Assembly (NCBI GenBank): GCA_963839725.1
Contig: CAWIWT010000001.1
Span: forward strand, 186,001 to 250,000
Length of the DNA: 64,000 nucleotides
From: Kumtagia sp963839725
GTDB taxonomy: Bacteria; Pseudomonadota; Alphaproteobacteria; Rhizobiales; Rhizobiaceae
Reading direction: 5' to 3'
Under the pieces are notes generated by a model that worked only from the letters and a program-made list of their open reading frames with translations, searched no databases and had not been told where the DNA came from. Positions 28,004 through 38,873 of this stretch are shown piece by piece; the stretch's first letter is position 1; every line of letters begins with the position of its first letter. A program made the translations under genes and the position numbers.

Positions 28004-29026
28004 TCACATCATGAAGTTCTTCTGCAGCCAGAGATTGCCAGGCGCGGTATCGGCCGTGATGACCGGACCGTCGGCCCAGATGTACTTCGGCGTATCCTTG
28101 GCCTGATCGCCGCCGGCGATTGCGGCGACGCCAGCTGCCACGGCCCAGCCGTGGATGCGGGAGGACGGATTGCGCACGGTTGCCACCATGGTGCCGTCGA
28201 GAACGGCGTTGACGGCGGGCGGCATGGCGTCGACGCCGCCGATAACGATGCCGGTGCGGCCCTTGGCCTTCATGACGTTATGCGCGGCTAGAGCCATGTC
28301 GTCATTGTGGAAGAAGGCGCCGGCTATGTCCGGATACTTGGTCAGCAGCGACTCCCAGATGCGCGCCACCTTGGTGACGTCCCAGTCCGCCGGCTCTTCG
28401 TCCAGCACCTTCACGTCTGGGAAGTTGGCGACGACTTCCTGGAAGCCCTTGGCACGGCCCTGCGCGCCGGAGTGGCCGAGCGCGCCCTGGGTCATGACGA
28501 CATTACCCTTGCCGCCGATCTTCTTCATGATTTCGTTGGTGACCACCGAGCCCATGAAGATGTTATCCGGCGCGATGAAGGTGTGCAGCGCCAACTGGCC
28601 TTCCGGCGCCATCATCGTGTCCATGGCGATCACCGGCGTGCCGGAGTCGATCACCTTCTTGATCGGGTCATTGAGCGTGCCGATGCCAAACGTCTGCAGC
28701 GCCACGAAATCCCACTTCTGGGTGGCGAGGTTGTCGACGGCGGCGCGTTGCTTGGTTGCCGAGAGCTCACCATCGAACCAGGTGATCTCGACATTCATTA
28801 GCTTGCCCCAGGCTTCGGCCGCCTGCTTGCCCTGCGCGCACCACGTTGCTTGCAAGCCTGCATTGCCCATCGCGGCCTTCAGTGGCTTGCCGGACGGCTT
28901 CAGTTCCTGTGCGATTGCCGGGTCGAAACCCGCCGAGCCTAGCAGTGCGCCCGCAAGCGCGGTCGCCCCGATCGCCTTGAAGACGTCACGGCGCGTCCTG
29001 GATTCCTCGATGAGATCAGCAAGCAT
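28004..29026 (-). CDS. Sugar ABC transporter periplasmic binding protein (Tat-exported)
   Basis: A 340-residue Peripla_BP_4-type substrate-binding protein. The N-terminus carries a twin-arginine signal (SRTRRDVFKAIGATALAGA) with likely cleavage after DPAIA. The binding fold shows FVALQTFGIGTLNDPIKKVI and HNDDMALAAHNVMKAKG. ATG 29026 has GGGAGG 6-7 bases upstream; TTG 29032 is less likely. It is the first gene of the transporter operon. The substrate is unknown because no regulator or catabolic gene is linked. Confidence 0.9.
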   Translation of the reverse strand: MLADLIEESRTRRDVFKAIGATALAGALLGSAGFDPAIAQELKPSGKPLKAAMGNAGLQATWCAQGKQAAEAWGKLMNVEITWFDGELSATKQRAAVDNLATQKWDFVALQTFGIGTLNDPIKKVIDSGTPVIAMDTMMAPEGQLALHTFIAPDNIFMGSVVTNEIMKKIGGKGNVVMTQGALGHSGAQGRAKGFQEVVANFPDVKVLDEEPADWDVTKVARIWESLLTKYPDIAGAFFHNDDMALAAHNVMKAKGRTGIVIGGVDAMPPAVNAVLDGTMVATVRNPSSRIHGWAVAAGVAAIAGGDQAKDTPKYIWADGPVITADTAPGNLWLQKNFMM

Positions 29027-29272
29027 CTGCAACCTCCCAATGGCCGGCTGTTTCAGCCGGCTGTTTCCTGCCCTCGCGCCCGCAATCCTTCAAGGAAGCG
29101 CATTCGCTCCATGAATGGATGCTTCACGCATGCAGACGATAGGGGCGAAAGCGACCCAGCGTCAACTGAACTCGGCGTCAGGCTCTGGTCTGGCCAGTGA
29201 ATATTTTTGGTTGCGTAAAAAATAGGCGGCGCAATAGCCGTGCTCTGCAAACGGAGCACGTTCCCGCCGCAT

Positions 29273-29725
29273 TCAGCCAAGATGCTTCGTCATGTAGACC
29301 CTGTGCAGGCCCCGCTCAACGCCACGGTGCGTTTCGACATAACCGGCGCGCGCATAGAGGGCCACGTTCTCAGTCATCATCGCGTGGGTATAAAGCCGTA
29401 TTGCCGTGCAGCCGGCTCGGCGGGCAGTTTCTTCCGCGAATTCCATCAACCGCCGGCCCAGTCCCGTACCTTGCGCAGCAGGCAACACGGCTATGTTGTC
29501 GAGCAGCATGGTTTCGCCCTCTGGGACGAGCACAAGCATGCCCTTGACCGAGCCGTCGCAATCCACGACGTGGACACGACCCTGCTTGATCAGCGTCTCA
29601 TAGTCGTCAAGCATCGGCCCCGGCTCTCGTCCGATCCGAGCGATGTAGGGAGTGTACGCGGCCTTCACGATTGCCTTGACGTCTGCAAGGTCGCCGATGC
29701 TGGCGACACGGATAGTATCGCTCAT
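29273..29725 (-). CDS. GNAT-family N-acetyltransferase
   Basis: A 150-residue GNAT protein with IAVLPAAQGTGLGRRLMEFAEE as the acetyl-CoA loop and ENVALYARAGYVETHR as the C-terminal fold. ATG 29725 follows AGAGTGAG. It lies 28 bases after the end of the frameshifted protease gene on the same strand. The substrate is unknown. Confidence 0.85.
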   Translation of the reverse strand: MSDTIRVASIGDLADVKAIVKAAYTPYIARIGREPGPMLDDYETLIKQGRVHVVDCDGSVKGMLVLVPEGETMLLDNIAVLPAAQGTGLGRRLMEFAEETARRAGCTAIRLYTHAMMTENVALYARAGYVETHRGVERGLHRVYMTKHLG

Positions 29726-29753
29726 CTCACTCTGGCCAAGTTCTGGATGCGTC

Positions 29754-30378
29754 TTACTGAACCGAGCCGACGAGCGGGGCGGCTCCTTCGCGGATCGTTA
29801 CCCAGCGGCCTGTGTTGTTCGAAGCCTGGCGCTTCAGGAAACGGTACCCGGTTTGGCTCCAGACGCGCACCGAATTGTTGAGATTGTCGAGTACGAAATC
29901 GCCCTTGTCCGTGCGAACGGTGAGAACCGCGTGGCCCTCGCCATCCGGCTTGCGCACAACGGTCATAAGCAGATTTGCCAGCGAGAGGCCGCGCTCGTTG
30001 AGCTCCTTGCGCTTTTGCAGCACATAGTCCTCGCAGTCGCCAACGTCGTTAACCGGATAAGCCCAGACCTCGTCGCGGCCATAGATGTCGAGATCGTTCA
30101 TCGGCTCGACCGAGTTCGTTCACTTCGCCGTTGATGTCGACGATGAGGCTCCACAACGCGCCGCTCATGTGCTCCGGCGTGGTGACGCGAATACGGATAG
30201 AGCATTCGGAGGGATTCGACTTGCAGAATTCGTAGTGACCGATCGGCTGGGAGGTAAGCGCGCCAGTCAGCATGGGGCCGGAGGCCAAGGCTTCGCCAGC
30301 AGCGAACATGCCGACGGCCGCGACCATCATCGCTCCAAAAAGTCTCGAGGCGCGACGCGCCTGCGGAGAGGATTGCAT
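29754..30378 (-). pseudogene. Transglutaminase-like cysteine protease (BTLCP/DUF920), frameshifted
   Basis: Two overlapping frames together encode one typical rhizobial BTLCP protein. The first, from ATG 30378, gives a signal peptide (VAAVGMFAAGEALAS) and QPIGHYEFCKSNPSECSIR, and breaks near VNE. The second resumes with EPMNDLDIYGRDEVWAYP and has the catalytic Cys in VGDCEDY, the His in GEGHAVLTV and an Asp in FVLDNL. The break lies around 30105-30120, at a GAACGAAC repeat. One base removed would restore a single frame. It may be a genuine recent mutation or a sequence error. Confidence 0.8.
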
Positions 30379-30588
30379 ATGCCCACTCGCCCTTTGTCGT
30401 TAATGAAACGTTAAGGTCGAAGTGAGGGGTGAGTCAATTAAGCTCGGCAAACAGTTTTGTGAGATGGTTACCGGCGGCGGTGCGCCGCGACGATTCTGCA
30501 ACAGCTTTCGGCCTGTGCCGCCGCGGCGATTGAAAAACAAGGGGCTTTGGCGGCGCAAAGCGTCAGGTTCAACCGAAATGGATTTTGC

Positions 30589-31869
30589 TCAGACCTTGGC
30601 GGTCGTCCGGACAAGCCTCGGCTTGGCGGGCAAGCGGCTTTCCATGCCGTAGCTGGTTATGAAGTCGACGATGCGCGGAACGATCTCGGAGCGGAAGCGC
30701 GAGCCGTTGAAAACGCCATAATGGCCGACGGCGGGCTGCATGTAATGGGCGCGCATGTCAGCGGGGATGTTGATGCAGATGTCATGCGCTGCCTGCGTCT
30801 GACCCAGGCCGGAAATGTCATCATTCTCGCCCTCGACAGTGAGCAGCGCGACATTGCGGATGGCCGACGCATCGACCGGCGTGCCGCGGTGCGTCATCTC
30901 GCCCTTCGGCAGCGCGTGGCGGATGAACACTGTCTGGACCGTCTGCAGATAGAACTCGGCAGTTAGATCCATCACTGCCAGGTATTCGTCATAGAAGTCG
31001 CGGTGCTTCTCGGCGTTGTCGCCATCATGCTTGACGAGGTGCATGAAGAACTCCTTGTGCGCCGAGATATGGCGGTCAAGATTCATGCTCATGAAGCCGG
31101 AGAGCTGTAGGAAGCCGGGATAAACCTCGCGCATCACGCCCGGCGCCGGCCACGGCACCTGCATGATCACATTCTCGCGAAACCAGTCGATGCCCTTTTC
31201 CTTGGCGAGTAGATTGACCGCCGTCGGATTGCGCCGCGTGTCGATCGGGCCGCCCATCAGCGTCATGGTCGAAGGTGCGAAACGGTCGCCACGGGCTTCC
31301 ATCAACGCTACGGCGGCAAGCACCGGCACGGAAGGTTGACAGACGCCGATCACATGGGCGTTGGGACCGAGCAAATGCAGCATGTCGACGACATAGTCGA
31401 TATAGTCGTCGAGGTCGAAGCGCCCCGCTGTCAACGGCACCATGCGCGCATCGGTCCAGTCGGTGATATAAACATCGGCATGCGGCAGCATTGCTTCCAC
31501 GGTACCGCGCAGCAGCGTTGCGTAATGGCCGGACATGGGCGCCACGATCAGCAGCTTCGGCTGGTCCTTGCGCCCCGCCGGCATGTCCTTGACGAAATGT
31601 ATGAGGTTGCAGAAGGGCCGCGACCAGACGACTTTCTCGGCGACGGCGACGTGGTTCCAGTCGACGACGGTCTTCTCGATGTCGAAAGAGGGCTTGCCAT
31701 AGCGGCGCGTGGTGCGCTCGAACAGCTCGGCCGCGGCTGCGACTGAGCGCCCGAAAGCCGTGTACGATAAAGGGTTCACCGGGTTTCTGTAGAAGAGCCT
31801 CACCGCGTCCGCGTAGGCCCGGTAGGGCTGCATCGCGGCATGGTTGAATTCATACATCTGATAGAACAT
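30589..31869 (-). CDS. phaZ: Intracellular polyhydroxybutyrate depolymerase PhaZ
   Basis: PhaZ mobilises intracellular PHB granules. The 426-residue protein begins MFYQMYEFNHAAMQPYRA, a start typical of this family, and has the nucleophile motif IGVCQPSVP, with cysteine 177 in place of the usual serine, as in the Ralstonia intracellular enzymes. The C-terminal catalytic histidine is probably in PAVGHYGVFNG. ATG 31869 is chosen over the short extension to 31890. The 260 bases upstream are A+T-richer and presumably hold its promoter. Confidence 0.92.
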   Translation of the reverse strand: MFYQMYEFNHAAMQPYRAYADAVRLFYRNPVNPLSYTAFGRSVAAAAELFERTTRRYGKPSFDIEKTVVDWNHVAVAEKVVWSRPFCNLIHFVKDMPAGRKDQPKLLIVAPMSGHYATLLRGTVEAMLPHADVYITDWTDARMVPLTAGRFDLDDYIDYVVDMLHLLGPNAHVIGVCQPSVPVLAAVALMEARGDRFAPSTMTLMGGPIDTRRNPTAVNLLAKEKGIDWFRENVIMQVPWPAPGVMREVYPGFLQLSGFMSMNLDRHISAHKEFFMHLVKHDGDNAEKHRDFYDEYLAVMDLTAEFYLQTVQTVFIRHALPKGEMTHRGTPVDASAIRNVALLTVEGENDDISGLGQTQAAHDICINIPADMRAHYMQPAVGHYGVFNGSRFRSEIVPRIVDFITSYGMESRLPAKPRLVRTTAKV

Positions 31870-32129
31870 GGGTGCCTTGCTGCCGCACAAGCGAAGCGGC
31901 GCTTTCTTCCTGTATCGTCAGCCGACGAAGTTAACGAAGTTTTGCTGCGGCGCAATAGATCACGCCGCGTGATAATTGCTTATCAATTCGTCTAAAAGAC
32001 CCGTAACATTCCACAATTTTCGGCTGGGCGTGGTCGTGCAGCTACAGTTCATCCAAGGCGGTCAAGTAACGCTGCAACGCATCAGTCCACGGATTACTTA
32101 TACGTAACTCATTGTAAAATAAAGGTTTC

Positions 32130-32585
32130 TCAAGAATTCGATGCCGATTGGCTACAGCAACTTATCATCAGGACTCGTTTATCCTGTGAAACGCCTTCAG
32201 GGGTCTCATTACGCAACTGGTCCTGCAGATAGGCGGGCGCGCGGCGTTGGATCGGAACAAAGCCCAAACGCGCGTAGAAGAGGGCGTTGAACGGAACATC
32301 GCGAAATGTGGTCAGACTGATTCCCCTTTTGTCGAGTTGCCGTCCTCGTTCGATGACTTCGGCAACCAGCGAGGTTCCGAGTCCAATGCGACAATGCGCC
32401 GGATCAACCGACAATTCGTTCAAATGAAAATAATCGCCCAAGATTCCAGCTACGCCGAAGCCGGCGGGTCGGTCGTTTTTATCGACCGTAACCCACACAT
32501 CGCGGCCGCCAATCATGCGACCTAGCCATTCCACATCAGGGATCGGGTAATCGGCCACCATGCCGTAGCCAAAATCCCGAAACAA
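32130..32585 (-). CDS. GNAT-family N-acetyltransferase, N-terminus possibly frameshifted
   Basis: The frame gives a GNAT protein with LSVDPAHCRIGLGTSLVAEV and FNALFYARLGF, but begins (TTG 32585) part-way into the fold. Reading upstream in another frame, around 32590-32640, gives IRRRPVDDAELVRI, which looks like the missing first strand of a GNAT domain. The two join if one base near 32603 is removed. The upstream part has no ATG, GTG or TTG in a good position. The gene may be decayed or contain an error. Confidence 0.65.
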   Translation of the reverse strand: MFRDFGYGMVADYPIPDVEWLGRMIGGRDVWVTVDKNDRPAGFGVAGILGDYFHLNELSVDPAHCRIGLGTSLVAEVIERGRQLDKRGISLTTFRDVPFNALFYARLGFVPIQRRAPAYLQDQLRNETPEGVSQDKRVLMISCCSQSASNS

Positions 32586-32671
32586 TTCAGTGGCGGATTT
32601 TCTATCCGGACCAGTTCGGCGTCATCAACCGGCCGGCGGCGCCTTATTGAGTAGTCTGAGAGCACAAAAAT

Positions 32672-32962
32672 TTAGTCCGCTCCCTCAACCAGCACGATCT
32701 CGCCCTCGGCATATTTCTGCCGGATCGCCTTGGCGGCCTGATATTCAGGCGAATGGTAACAATCGTGCGCGACCTGCAGGGACTCGAACTCGATCACCAC
32801 ATTGCGCGCGCGTCCCGGTCCTTCGGCGAATTCATGAGCGCCGCCGCGCGCCAGGAACTTCACGCCGAAACGGTCGAAGGCGAGTTTCGCGGCGGCGACA
32901 TAGTCCTTGTAGCCTTCCGGGTCGTGCACATCGAAGCGGGCAATCCAGTATCCCTTTGGCAT
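32672..32962 (-). CDS. DUF1330 protein
   Basis: A 96-residue DUF1330 protein, a small dimeric alpha-beta barrel family of unknown function. MPKGYWIARFDVHDPEGYKDY, ARGGAHEFAEGPGRARNVVIEF and YHSPEYQAAKAIRQ are characteristic. It is read just after pyrF, 29 bases downstream, and is probably in the same transcript. Confidence 0.9.
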   Translation of the reverse strand: MPKGYWIARFDVHDPEGYKDYVAAAKLAFDRFGVKFLARGGAHEFAEGPGRARNVVIEFESLQVAHDCYHSPEYQAAKAIRQKYAEGEIVLVEGAD

Positions 32963-32991
32963 CGTTTTCCTCCTTCGAATGGTTTGGTCTT

Positions 32992-33690
32992 CTACGCGTC
33001 GGCCATCTCCGCAAGGATGGCGCTGGCTGCCGCTCGCCGGTCGCGCGCAGCGATGATCGGCCGCGCCACCACGAGATGGCTGGAGCCCGCGCGGATAGCG
33101 TCAGCGGGCGTTACCACGCGTTTCTGATCGCCATGGTCTGCCCCGGTTGGCCTGATGCCCGGCGTGACGACCGCCAGCTTCGGTCCGACGATCTTGCGCA
33201 CCGCAGCGGCTTCGCTTGCCGAGCAGACGATACCGCCCATGCCGGCCTGCAACGCTTGCTCGGCGCGGCGAAGAACCAGCGTGTGCGGGTCATATTCATA
33301 GCCGGCATTGAGCAGATCCTGCTCGTCCATCGAGGTCAGCACTGTAACGGCGAGCAAGCAGAGCGGCGTTCCGGCCGCCGCCTCGACCGCCGCCTTCATG
33401 GCCTTCGGATAGGCATGCAGCGTCAGCATCGACATGCCCATCCTGGCTATGTTCTCGACACCTTTGGCGACGGTGTTATCGATATCGAGCAACTTCATAT
33501 CGAGGAAGATCTTGGTGCCGCCGCTCGCCAGTTCACGGGCAAAGTCGAGGCCTCCGGCAAACGCCAGCTGGTAGCCGATCTTGTAGCAGGAAACGAGGCC
33601 GTCGAGGTCGCGCACGACCGCCTGCGCGTCCTTGACACTCGGTACGTCGAGCCCGACGATCAGCCGCTCGGCGAGGGTGTCATGCGGCAT
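32992..33690 (-). CDS. pyrF: Orotidine-5'-phosphate decarboxylase
   Basis: PyrF makes UMP from OMP. The 232-residue protein has the catalytic Asp-x-Lys-x-x-Asp in IFLDMKLLDIDNTV, the phosphate loop VTPGIRPTGAD and the C-terminal VVARPII. ATG 33690 has GGAG 6 bases upstream. It belongs to a leftward run pmtA, FMN reductase, pyrF, DUF1330. Confidence 0.95.
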   Translation of the reverse strand: MPHDTLAERLIVGLDVPSVKDAQAVVRDLDGLVSCYKIGYQLAFAGGLDFARELASGGTKIFLDMKLLDIDNTVAKGVENIARMGMSMLTLHAYPKAMKAAVEAAAGTPLCLLAVTVLTSMDEQDLLNAGYEYDPHTLVLRRAEQALQAGMGGIVCSASEAAAVRKIVGPKLAVVTPGIRPTGADHGDQKRVVTPADAIRAGSSHLVVARPIIAARDRRAAASAILAEMADA

Positions 33691-33726
33691 CGCAATCTCC
33701 GTCGAATTCTTCCTTTCGCGTCCAGT

Positions 33727-34326
33727 TCAACCCTCGGCATCCTTCGAAAGCATCGCGGCGCGCTCAAACAGTGTTTGGCAGAGACGGTGCATGCCCTTGC
33801 GCAGGCGCTCTTCCTTATAGTTGCCGTCCTCGTCGAAGGCCTCCCCGCCATGAGGCACCGAAACCTGGGGCGAGATCACCTCCATCTGGATATGCGACAG
33901 CACAGCGCGTAAATGGTTGGCGCTGCGGATGCCGGCGAAATGCCCCTCGGAAGAAGAGCAGATCGCCACAACCTTGCCCGGAAAGGGTCTCAAACGCTCG
34001 CGCCGGTCGCCTTTGACGCGGCTGATCCAGTCGATCGTATTCTTCAGCAAAGGCGGGATGGAACCGTTATATTCGGGCGTCGCGATCAGCACGCCGTCAT
34101 GTTGGACGAACAATCGCGCCAGCTTTACGGCACTCTCGGGAACGCCTTTTTCCGCCTCCAGATCCTCGTCCATGATAGGCAGCGGATAGTCTGCCAGCGA
34201 GATGCGGGTGACCTCGGCGCCTTGCAGCGCGAGCTCCTTCATGGCGGCATCCGCATTCTTGCCGCTATAGGCGCCCTTGCGGATCGACCCCGCAAAGACG
34301 AGGATCTTCGGCGTTCTGGAACTCAT
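33727..34326 (-). CDS. NADPH-dependent FMN reductase family protein
   Basis: A 199-residue flavodoxin-like oxidoreductase. The phosphate loop FAGSIRKGAYSGKNA and the FMN motif IATPEYNGSIPPLLKNTIDW are those of the ArsH/ChrR/YieF group of NAD(P)H:FMN or quinone reductases. ATG 34326 follows the pmtA stop by only 2 bases, so the two are co-transcribed. The physiological substrate is unknown. Confidence 0.9.
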   Translation of the reverse strand: MSSRTPKILVFAGSIRKGAYSGKNADAAMKELALQGAEVTRISLADYPLPIMDEDLEAEKGVPESAVKLARLFVQHDGVLIATPEYNGSIPPLLKNTIDWISRVKGDRRERLRPFPGKVVAICSSSEGHFAGIRSANHLRAVLSHIQMEVISPQVSVPHGGEAFDEDGNYKEERLRKGMHRLCQTLFERAAMLSKDAEG

Positions 34327-34328
34327 TC

Positions 34329-34937
34329 CTAGCTCGCCTTGCCACGGCGATACACCCAGAGCAGCGTCGGCGGGATGTTGCGGATGACGAAGTCGAAGCG
34401 CTCGACTGTATAATTTCCGAGGCCGGGCGGTACAGGCGATTTCGGACCGTACGTCAGCTGCATGATCGGCCTCCCGGCGGGAATGCGGTCGAGCAGGCTT
34501 TCAACAAAAGCGACGCGCTGCTGCACCGGGAAGTTCAGCAGCGGTACGCCCGAAACCACACTATCGAATTGCTTCGGCACATCGTGGCCGAGCGCGTGAC
34601 CGATGTTGAAGGCGTCGCCCTCGATGATATTCACACCGGGAAAGTTGCGGCGCAGATGACGAACGAAATCGGCTGAGTATTCAACGAGGTAAAGTTTTTC
34701 GGCGGGAACGCCGCGTGCCAGAATTTGACGGGTGATAACACCCGTGCCGGGGCCGACTTCGAGCACCGGCAGGCCGGAATCGGGATTTACGACAGAGGCC
34801 ATGCGCCGCGCGGCGATCGAACTGGTGGGGATGATCGAGCCGACAGCCTTCGGCTTGTCGATCCAGCCCTTGAAGAACTTCAACTCGTCGTCGAATTTTT
34901 CGGCCAGCGCCTTGCGCAACTGTGATCCGCGTCGCAT
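34329..34937 (-). CDS. pmtA: Phospholipid N-methyltransferase PmtA
   Basis: The protein matches rhizobial PmtA, which methylates phosphatidylethanolamine three times with S-adenosylmethionine to give phosphatidylcholine. Landmarks are ELKFFKGWIDKPKAVGSI, PTSSIAARRMASVV and the SAM motif VLEVGPGTGVITRQI. The length of 202 residues is close to the Sinorhizobium enzyme. ATG 34937 follows AGGAGTACGGCCC; the open frame to 35042 is unlikely. Its place after dnaJ is one I recall from other rhizobia. Confidence 0.88.
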   Translation of the reverse strand: MRRGSQLRKALAEKFDDELKFFKGWIDKPKAVGSIIPTSSIAARRMASVVNPDSGLPVLEVGPGTGVITRQILARGVPAEKLYLVEYSADFVRHLRRNFPGVNIIEGDAFNIGHALGHDVPKQFDSVVSGVPLLNFPVQQRVAFVESLLDRIPAGRPIMQLTYGPKSPVPPGLGNYTVERFDFVIRNIPPTLLWVYRRGKAS

Positions 34938-35411
34938 GGGCCGTACTCCTGCTGCTCGATCGGACCGATCAATACCAGCCTCGGCCATCAAAGCAAGGCT
35001 GGAGGTGATCGCAAGGCAGGTGTTCCCCAGAATGGCGGGCATCGAGCCTGCAACGAATTCACTTCAGCAACCGCGCCCGGCTTGCCCCCCCAAGGGCAGG
35101 GGGACTCGCATATGGCAAGCTCCCAACGGAGGAGAACGCCGCAATGCCGAATCAGACGAGATCGATGTGAAGATTCAATTGGTTACTCAGTTCTTCGCCG
35201 ACGATGCTCGGACAGGGAGAGGAATGGATCCCCGACACTCTCCGATCGCTTCGCTCACTCACGAGGTCGAGGATGACGACAGCGAGGGGCGTTCGTTGCC
35301 AATCGCCAACGTCCTATATGCGATTGCCCTGCGCTTGAGGGGACGGTTAGGTGTGGGGGTAATTCCATATGCGATAGCCCCGCGCAAGGGGGGAGGAGGG
35401 TAAAGATCGTC
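34938..35411. repeat. Repeat-rich gap between dnaJ and pmtA
   Basis: A 474-base stretch without a convincing gene. It holds CTTGCCCCCCCAAGGGCAGGGGG near 35080, CTCCGATCGCTTCGCTCACTCACGAGGTCGAGGATGAC near 35238, and GAGGGGACGGTTAGGTGTGGGGGTA near 35337, degraded relatives of the 41-bp unit. The open frames through it have repeat-like composition and no family similarity. Confidence 0.5.
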
Positions 35412-36548
35412 TCAGTTCTCGCCGAACGACTCGAAGAAGTCCTTCATGCGCGAGAAGAAGCCACTCGACTGCGGTGAATTCTCCTTGGACGACAGCTTTT
35501 CGAACTCCTCCAGCAACTCGCGCTGCCGCCGCGTAAGGTTCTGCGGGGTTTCCACGGCCGTCTGGATGTAGAGATCGCCGATGGTCGGCTGCCGCAGAAT
35601 CGGCATGCCCTTGCCCTTGAGGCGGAACTGCCGGCCGTTCTGCGTACCTTCCGGAACCTTGACCCGGGTTTGCGAGCCGTCGAGCGTCGTCACCTCGAAC
35701 TGACCGCCCAGTGCCGCCGTGGTCATCGAGATCGGCACCTTGCAGTAAAGGTCGGCGCCGTCGCGCTGGAAGAACTCGTGCGGCTTTACCGACAGGAAAA
35801 TGTAGAGGTCGCCCGCCGGACCGCCACGCAGGCCGGCCTCGCCCTCGTTGGCTAGCCGGATGCGTGTGCCGTCTTCGATACCGGCCGGAATGTTGACCGA
35901 CAGCGAGCGCTCCTCGGTGACGCGTCCTTGACCCGCGCATTTGCCGCATGGGTCCTTGATCGTCTGGCCGCGACCCTGGCATTGCGGGCACGTGCGTTCG
36001 ATCGAGAAGAAGCCTTGCGCGGCGCGCACACGGCCCGTTCCGGAGCATAGCGAGCAGGTCATCGGCTGCGTGCCCGGCTTCGCGCCGGTGCCGGAACAAT
36101 CGGTGCAGGAAATCGAAGTCGGAACGCGGATCTGCGCGGTCTTGCCGGCATAAGCTTCCTCGAGCAGGATTTCCATATTGTAGCGCAAATCGGCACCGCG
36201 CTCGCGCCCGGTGGAGGAACGGCGGCGTCCGCCGCCGCCCATCATCTCGCCGAAAATATCTTCGAAAATGTCGGAGAAACCGCCACCGCCAAAGCCATTG
36301 GTGAAGCCGCCGCCACCATTGCCATGTTCGAAAGCGGCGTGGCCGAAACGGTCATAGGCCGCGCGCTTCTGCGGGTCCTTGAGCGTCTCGTAGGCTTCGT
36401 TGATTTCCTTGAACTTCTGTTCGCAGGCCGCGTCGCCAGGATTGCGATCCGGGTGGAACTGCATGGCCAGCTTGCGGAAAGCGCCCTTGAGTTCCCTGTC
36501 GTCCGCCGATTTGCCGACGCCGAGCGTTTCGTAAAAGTCAGCTTTCAT
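35412..36548 (-). CDS. dnaJ: Chaperone DnaJ (Hsp40)
   Basis: Co-chaperone that loads substrates on DnaK and stimulates its ATPase. The 378-residue protein has a J domain with the HPD motif at residues 32-34, a Gly/Phe-rich linker (about 80-110), a zinc domain with four CxxCxGxG repeats (CTDCSGTG, CSLCSGTG, CPQCQGRG, CGKCAGQG), and the C-terminal substrate-binding domain. It lies 177 bases after dnaK, with a hairpin terminator between them. Confidence 0.97.
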   Translation of the reverse strand: MKADFYETLGVGKSADDRELKGAFRKLAMQFHPDRNPGDAACEQKFKEINEAYETLKDPQKRAAYDRFGHAAFEHGNGGGGFTNGFGGGGFSDIFEDIFGEMMGGGGRRRSSTGRERGADLRYNMEILLEEAYAGKTAQIRVPTSISCTDCSGTGAKPGTQPMTCSLCSGTGRVRAAQGFFSIERTCPQCQGRGQTIKDPCGKCAGQGRVTEERSLSVNIPAGIEDGTRIRLANEGEAGLRGGPAGDLYIFLSVKPHEFFQRDGADLYCKVPISMTTAALGGQFEVTTLDGSQTRVKVPEGTQNGRQFRLKGKGMPILRQPTIGDLYIQTAVETPQNLTRRQRELLEEFEKLSSKENSPQSSGFFSRMKDFFESFGEN

Positions 36549-36676
36549 TTTGCCCCGTGGTCGGAATGTCGATGTCTCTCTGCATCGTTGTCCTGCCTGC
36601 TGCGCCGTCGTCCCTCAACCGGCGTCAGCCCGACGGCTTTTCCGCCGTATAAACCATCGTCCGGCGTTCCGTTGCG

Positions 36677-36705
36677 AAAAGGCCCGACGCATCCGCCGGG
36701 CCTTT
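36677..36705 (-). terminator. Hairpin terminator between dnaK and dnaJ
   Basis: Read leftwards: AAAGGCCCG-GCGGATGCGT-CGGGCCTTTT, a 9-base stem followed by T residues. It follows the dnaK stop by about 20 bases and probably lowers transcription into dnaJ. Confidence 0.8.
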
Positions 36706-36725
36706 CTGGCCGTCCTTGTCTGCCG

Positions 36726-38639
<1,914 letters not shown>

Positions 38640-38759
38640 TCTATTTTCTCTCCGTTTAGCAGGTTTTCAGGACCCATTGAGGCGTTCCGACGAAAACCCC
38701 TGTTTTTGGAAATTCGCTATGTTGGTCGGATTTTCCGGCCCCCATGGCGGGTTGCGGCG

Positions 38760-38789
38760 TATATAAGAAGAGCGTTTTCGGGGTGCAAG
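38760..38789 (-). promoter_or_regulatory. Candidate heat-shock (RpoH) promoter of dnaK
   Basis: Read leftwards, CTTGCA and CTTATATA are separated by 16 bases, about 120 bases before the dnaK start. They resemble the alphaproteobacterial RpoH consensus CTTG-N-CYTATAT. This is a match by eye. Confidence 0.5.
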
Positions 38790-38873
38790 CGTCATACGCG
38801 CGGCAAAATGCGGGAATTGTGGGCAAATCGCGGTTCTATCCCCGATATTCTCGAGTATCCGGCGCTCAAGTGG

